From Silene conica (Eukaryota > Streptophyta > Magnoliopsida > Caryophyllales > Caryophyllaceae): a stretch of DNA of 64,000 nt. The DNA is taken from assembly GCA_029255685.2 (NCBI GenBank), contig CM055318.2:7631001-7695000 (forward strand). Direction: 5' to 3'. The translations under genes and the position numbers were made by a program. The notes under the pieces were generated by a model. The model was given only the letters and a program-made list of their open reading frames with translations. It was not told the DNA's origin and searched no databases. Below are positions 59,668 through 64,000 of the stretch, piece after piece. Positions within the stretch are counted from its first letter, which is position 1. Each line of letters begins with the position of its first letter.

Positions 59668-62600
59668 CACTACAAGAAAAACTGAACCGGGCGACAATTT
59701 TTGGCGACTGCATCGGTCAGTCGCCAAGTTGGCGACTAAATAAAAACTCGGGCGACTGAACTCAGTCGCCAATTTGGCGACAGAACTTTTTCCCCAATTT
59801 TCCCACCACCGACACACTCGGGCGACTGATTCCAAAGTTTGGCGACAGAAAACCGTCGCTAAATTTGGCGACAGATAATTTCAGTCGCCAATGTTACGAG
59901 TCCGTCGCCAAATTGCGATATAGAAACAGACGCAGTTCAGTCCCTTTCCTTATTCGCAATTACACAAACACACAAACACACGAATCCTCAATATCGCGAA
60001 AACCACCACCACCACCCTACCCTACCCTACGTGTTCCGGCCACCCTCAACACCACCGTCACCGGATTCCGGCCACCACCACCACCACCGTACTTGTTCTT
60101 ACCTTCATTCAACCCATTTAAGGTTTGTATACTCTCTTGAAACTCAATTTCAATTTCAATTTTTTGTTTGATTGTTGGTTTGTTTTGTGCATTTAGTGAT
60201 TGTAGTAGGTTATTAAGACCGTCTTAGCTTATTAGGTTGTGATTAATTAGGTATTAGAAGCCAATTAGCATATTAATTAGATAATTGTGGGTTAGGGTTT
60301 ATAAGAAGTTTGAAGATGATGATGTTGTTAGCCTTATTGATGTTGGTTAATTAGATTAAAGTAGTCGATTAGGATGTTTAATAGCTTATTAGGATGTTAG
60401 TTAGATTATACTAGCTTATTAAGACCGTCTTAAATTAGCTTATAAGTTTGTGGTTAATTGTATAATTGGAAATTGTTGTTAATAAATTGTTATTATTATG
60501 TGATTGAGGTTGTTCTTCAATTAAGTGAGTGTAATTTTAATTTAGATATATGTATTTTTAGTGTTGAAAATTGTTTTTTGGGTTTTTTTTGTTTAGATTA
60601 AAATGAAGAGATTGGAACGTTCATGGATGTATGATGGAGGGTTATTAGATAATAAGAAGAGACGTTCTAATGCTAGGTTTATAGAGGGTGTTGCCGAGTT
60701 TATTGAGTTTGCTAAGCAACAAGAGGAGTATGACTCGTTAGAAAATAAACTTAGGTGTCCTTGTAGCAAATGTCGAAATATGAAATACCTATATGTCATT
60801 GAGGTACAAGAACATCTCTATACAAATGGGTTTCGTCCAAATTATTATAATTGGATTTCTCATGGAGAAGCCTATTCCCCAATCCACGAACAACCTCACA
60901 TCGAACATGTTGACGAAAACCCATATAGAGATATGGTTGTTGATGCGTTGGAGTTTAATGTAGTCAATAATGACGATGACCGTGTAGCCTTGAATGAAGA
61001 GCAACCTCCAAATCCCCAAGCAAAGGCTTTTTTTGACATGTTAAAAGCTGCGGAACAACCTTTATACGAAGGGAGCAGAATGTCATTATTACAAGCCGCC
61101 TCTAGGATAGTAACCTTGAAGTGTGAGTATAATATGCCATTTCCTGCCGTTGATGGTATTGCTTCTTTCCTTGAGGATGCTATCCCCGAAGATAACGTCA
61201 TGACTCGAAGTTTCTACAACACCAAAAAAGTAGTTAAAGGTCTTCAGTTACCACATCAAAAGATCGATGCTTGTCCCGAAGGATGTATGTTGTTTTGGAA
61301 AGATGATGCGTTACTTGACAAGTGCAGAAAATGTGGAGGAGATAGATTTCAGACAAGCGATGGAGATGTTGTTTTCAAAACAAAAAAAGGCAACAAGAGT
61401 GGTAATAGGGGTCAAAAGTGTAAGAAACCAATAGCAGAAAACCAATTAATTTACCTTCCTCTTACCCCTAGACTTCAAAGAATTTATTCTACCAAAAAAC
61501 TTGCCGAACAAATGACATGGCACAAAGAAAATCCACGTACTCCTGGGAAGATGTGTCATCCAAGTGACGGGGAAGAATGGAAACGATTTGATCAAATCTA
61601 TCCTGAATTTGCCGAGGAACCCCGGAATGTGCGACTTGGCTTGTGTACGGATGGATTTAGTCCTTTTACCCAATTTGGCAAGAATTACTCTTGTTGGCCC
61701 GTAATGGTCACACCATACAACTTACCGCCTTGGTTATGTATGAAAAGAGAATTCATTTTCTTGTCTCTCATTATTCCCGGTCCTAAAAATCCGAAAGGCC
61801 ATTTGGATGTTTATTTACAACCATTAGTGGAAGAATTGAGACAATTGTGGGAAGTTGGGGTGGAAACATATGATGTTTTCAGAAAGCAGAATTTTCAACT
61901 AAGAGCTTCACTTTTATGGACAATAAACGATTTTCCCGCATATGGTATGCTATCTGGCTGGGCTACTGCGGGACAAAAAGCATGTCCTCGTTGCATGGGT
62001 GAAAGTAAAGCTTTTTGGCTTCCGAATTCCAAGAAAATTAGTTGGTTTGATTGTCATAGATGCTTTTTACCACTAAATCATTCTCTTAGGAGAAACAAGA
62101 AAGCTTTCAAAAAAGGGAAAGAGGTACTTGATGATGCCCCGGATCATCTTCCGGGTGATGAGGTATGGGAGTTGATATGTGATTTCCCATCTTCTATTGA
62201 TGGTACTGAAGAAGAGTTTAAAGAACTCAAAAAGAAGAAAAATGGTTGGTTTAAAAGAAGCATATTTTGGGACCTTCCATATTGGAAAACAATGTTAATC
62301 AGACACAACTTGGATGTGATGCATATAGAAAAGAATTTTTTTGAGCAATTAATTGACATGATCATGGATGTCGAAGGCGATTCATGTGACACTATTGGAT
62401 CAAGAAAAGACTTGAAGTTGTTTTGTGATCGTCCCAAATTACATATTCGCAATGATGGGTCCAAGCCAAAAGCCATTTACACTCTTGACAAACCACAAAG
62501 GAAGGTATTGTGTGAGTGGTTACGAAATCTGAAATTCCCCGATGGATATGCATCAGATTTTCGTCGATGTGTTGATCTTAAGAGGCTCAGGTTACAAGGC

Positions 62601-64000
62601 ATGAAAAGTCATGATTGTCATGTGTTCATGGAGCGACTACTACCCGTTGCTTTGAAACATCTCCTCCCAACCACGGTATGGAATGCAATTGTTGAGATTA
62701 GTCAATTTTTTAGAGATTTATGTTCGTCCTCAATATGTGTTGATGACATGATTCGTCTTGAAGATCAAATACCACTTATATTATGTAAGCTTGAGATGAT
62801 CTTTCCCCCTTCATTTTTCAACTCAATGGAGCATCTACCGGTCCATTTGCCCTACGAAGCCAAAGTTGGAGGACCCGTTCAATATAGATGGATGTATCCA
62901 TTTGAAAGGTAATATACTAAGAGTATTACATATTTTTGAAATTTTAGATTAACTAATATATTACAAACTTTAATTAACAACAACGTAATAAATTATATAT
63001 AGGTTTCTTAATCATTTGAAGAAAAAGATTGGAAACAAAGCAAAGGTTGAAGGTTCTATATGCAATGCCTATTTAACGGAAGAGATTGCAAATTTTTGTT
63101 CTCTCTACTTTGAAAAACATATAGAAACCAAAGCAAAAAACTTGAATCTTGATGAAGCAGATGAAGTTGATACAAGTATACCCGAGTTTTTTCAAACTCA
63201 AGATGGTGAAGGTTGTTCCTCTAAAGGTGGAACGAGATATTTGGATGATAAGGAATACAATCGTGCTCACTTATACGTTCTATCAAATAGCGAGATCTTA
63301 GAGCCATATGAAACGAAGTTTGTGGATGATTTCATTAAGGAACATCCTAATGTAAGTAGGGATGATGTTTGGGATAAACATGAAGACAAATTCCCAAAAT
63401 GGTTTCTGAACCATGTGCTTGAGTTCAATATCCAAGATGATTTGATAAGGAGTTTAGCCTTCGGTCCTTCACGCTTGGTTAAGACGCGGAACCGATATTC
63501 AGTTAATGGATTTAATTTCCACACATTCGACCATGGTAAGGGTAAGGCTAGATGCAATTATGGTGTTACTATTTCTTCCGTTGATGACCACGAATACTAT
63601 GGTATTATAGAGGACATTTTTGAGATGTCTTACAATGGTCGTGATCGAGCTTACAAGACTACCTTATTCAAGATTGAGTGGAAGGATAATTCCCCGGCTG
63701 GAATGAGAACACATGAATGTTACAAGCTTGTAGAAGTGAATCGTACCCGAACATACCCTAAGTATGATCCATTTATACTTGCACATCAGGCTCAACAAGT
63801 GTATTTCGCTTCCTATCCAAGCACGACAAATGATAGAAATAGTAAGGCATGGTGGGCAGTCATTAAGACAAAGGCACGATCACAAATTGATACCTCCTTT
63901 TTTCAAGAAGAAATAGTAACAAATGGGACAATTTTGTCTCCAACAGACGAAGTCATTCATGATAATGAAGATGAAGATGATGATGAGTTGGCAGAGGAGG
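59668..64000 (+). mobile_element. CACTA (En/Spm) element, left end and transposase; runs off the window
   Basis: The element starts CACTACAAGAAAAACTG at 59668 after GGA, the candidate 3-bp target site. From 59690 to 59915 it carries alternating GGCGACTG and CAGTCGCC subterminal repeats, the presumed binding sites for the accessory protein. A CCACC-rich leader and an intron-like stretch precede the TNP2 gene at 60603. The right end lies beyond 64000. Terminus, leader and open transposase frame all look undamaged, so the element may be autonomous. Confidence 0.9.
60603..64000 (+). CDS. TNP2-type CACTA transposase (partial, open at the window edge)
   Basis: Exon 1 (60603-62908, 768 codons plus two bases) and exon 2 (63003 onward, open at 64000) are split by a GT-AG intron that rejoins in phase (PFE-R-FLNHLKKK). 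Order of domains: transposase-associated N-terminus with CPCSKC (52-57), a Cys-rich CPEGCMLFWKDD and CRKCGG segment (about 225-250), the Transposase_21 core with GLCTDGFSPF, WATAGQKACPRCMG and HNLDVMHIEKNFFEQL (about 340-590), a DUF4218-like part (SHDCHVFMERLLP, EDQIPLILCKLE), and in exon 2 a DUF4216-like part (DHEYYGIIEDIFEM, FKIEWKDN) ending in an acidic tail. TNP2 cuts and joins element ends marked CACTA. More than 1100 residues read without a stop. It starts at the first ATG before RSWMYDG. Confidence 0.92.

Overview
The window is nuclear DNA of a flowering plant, almost certainly a eudicot. Its genes carry many short introns, its closest recognisable relatives are plant-specific families (callose synthase 5, MAPKKK3, a plant SNM1/Apollo-type nuclease), and it holds plant-type Helitrons, Stowaway MITEs, MULE and CACTA elements and a CCCTAAA telomere-like tract. 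A small foldback family with GACGGAT-type ends hints at Caryophyllales, but that is a weak inference.

Layout. 1-484: last two exons of an unidentified plus-strand gene. 1991-5153 (minus): four-exon SNM1/Apollo-like DNA-repair nuclease, convergent with the first gene. 5154-7900: intergenic, with a Helitron, a palindromic MITE and a long-TIR foldback element built round a tandem repeat. 7901-14325 (minus): eleven-exon MAPKKK3-like kinase whose exons all join in frame. 14326-19358: intergenic, with a 2-kb Helitron and LTR-like sequence. 19359-30488: nested retroelement fossils. A roughly 3-kb probable solo LTR is split by an 8-kb minus-strand LTR element without recognisable coding; that element itself contains a 204-bp TRIM-type solo LTR and a 1.1-kb Helitron. 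The outer LTR carries two arrays of hairpin-forming repeats. 32109-47355 (plus): complete callose synthase 5 (CALS5/GSL2) gene, 41 coding exons, 1908 residues, with two introns that lack a GT donor. 49305-49727: small uncharacterised acidic/Asn-rich protein. 50998-64000: transposon district with Stowaway, Helitrons, a deleted CACTA, a MULE with perfect 9-bp target duplications, a TTCAG minisatellite element, and the left part of a CACTA with an open TNP2 transposase running off the window edge.

The host genes are unrelated in pathway: DNA end processing, MAP-kinase signalling, and callose deposition for pollen-wall formation. I see no operon-like or cluster logic.

The most unusual signal is at 29165-29815. 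About eleven copies of a near-constant 20-25 nt segment are present, and in most of them it is flanked by complementary arms whose sequence differs from copy to copy: constant loop, variable but base-paired stem. All exon coordinates and comparisons were made by eye; no alignment or database search was run.
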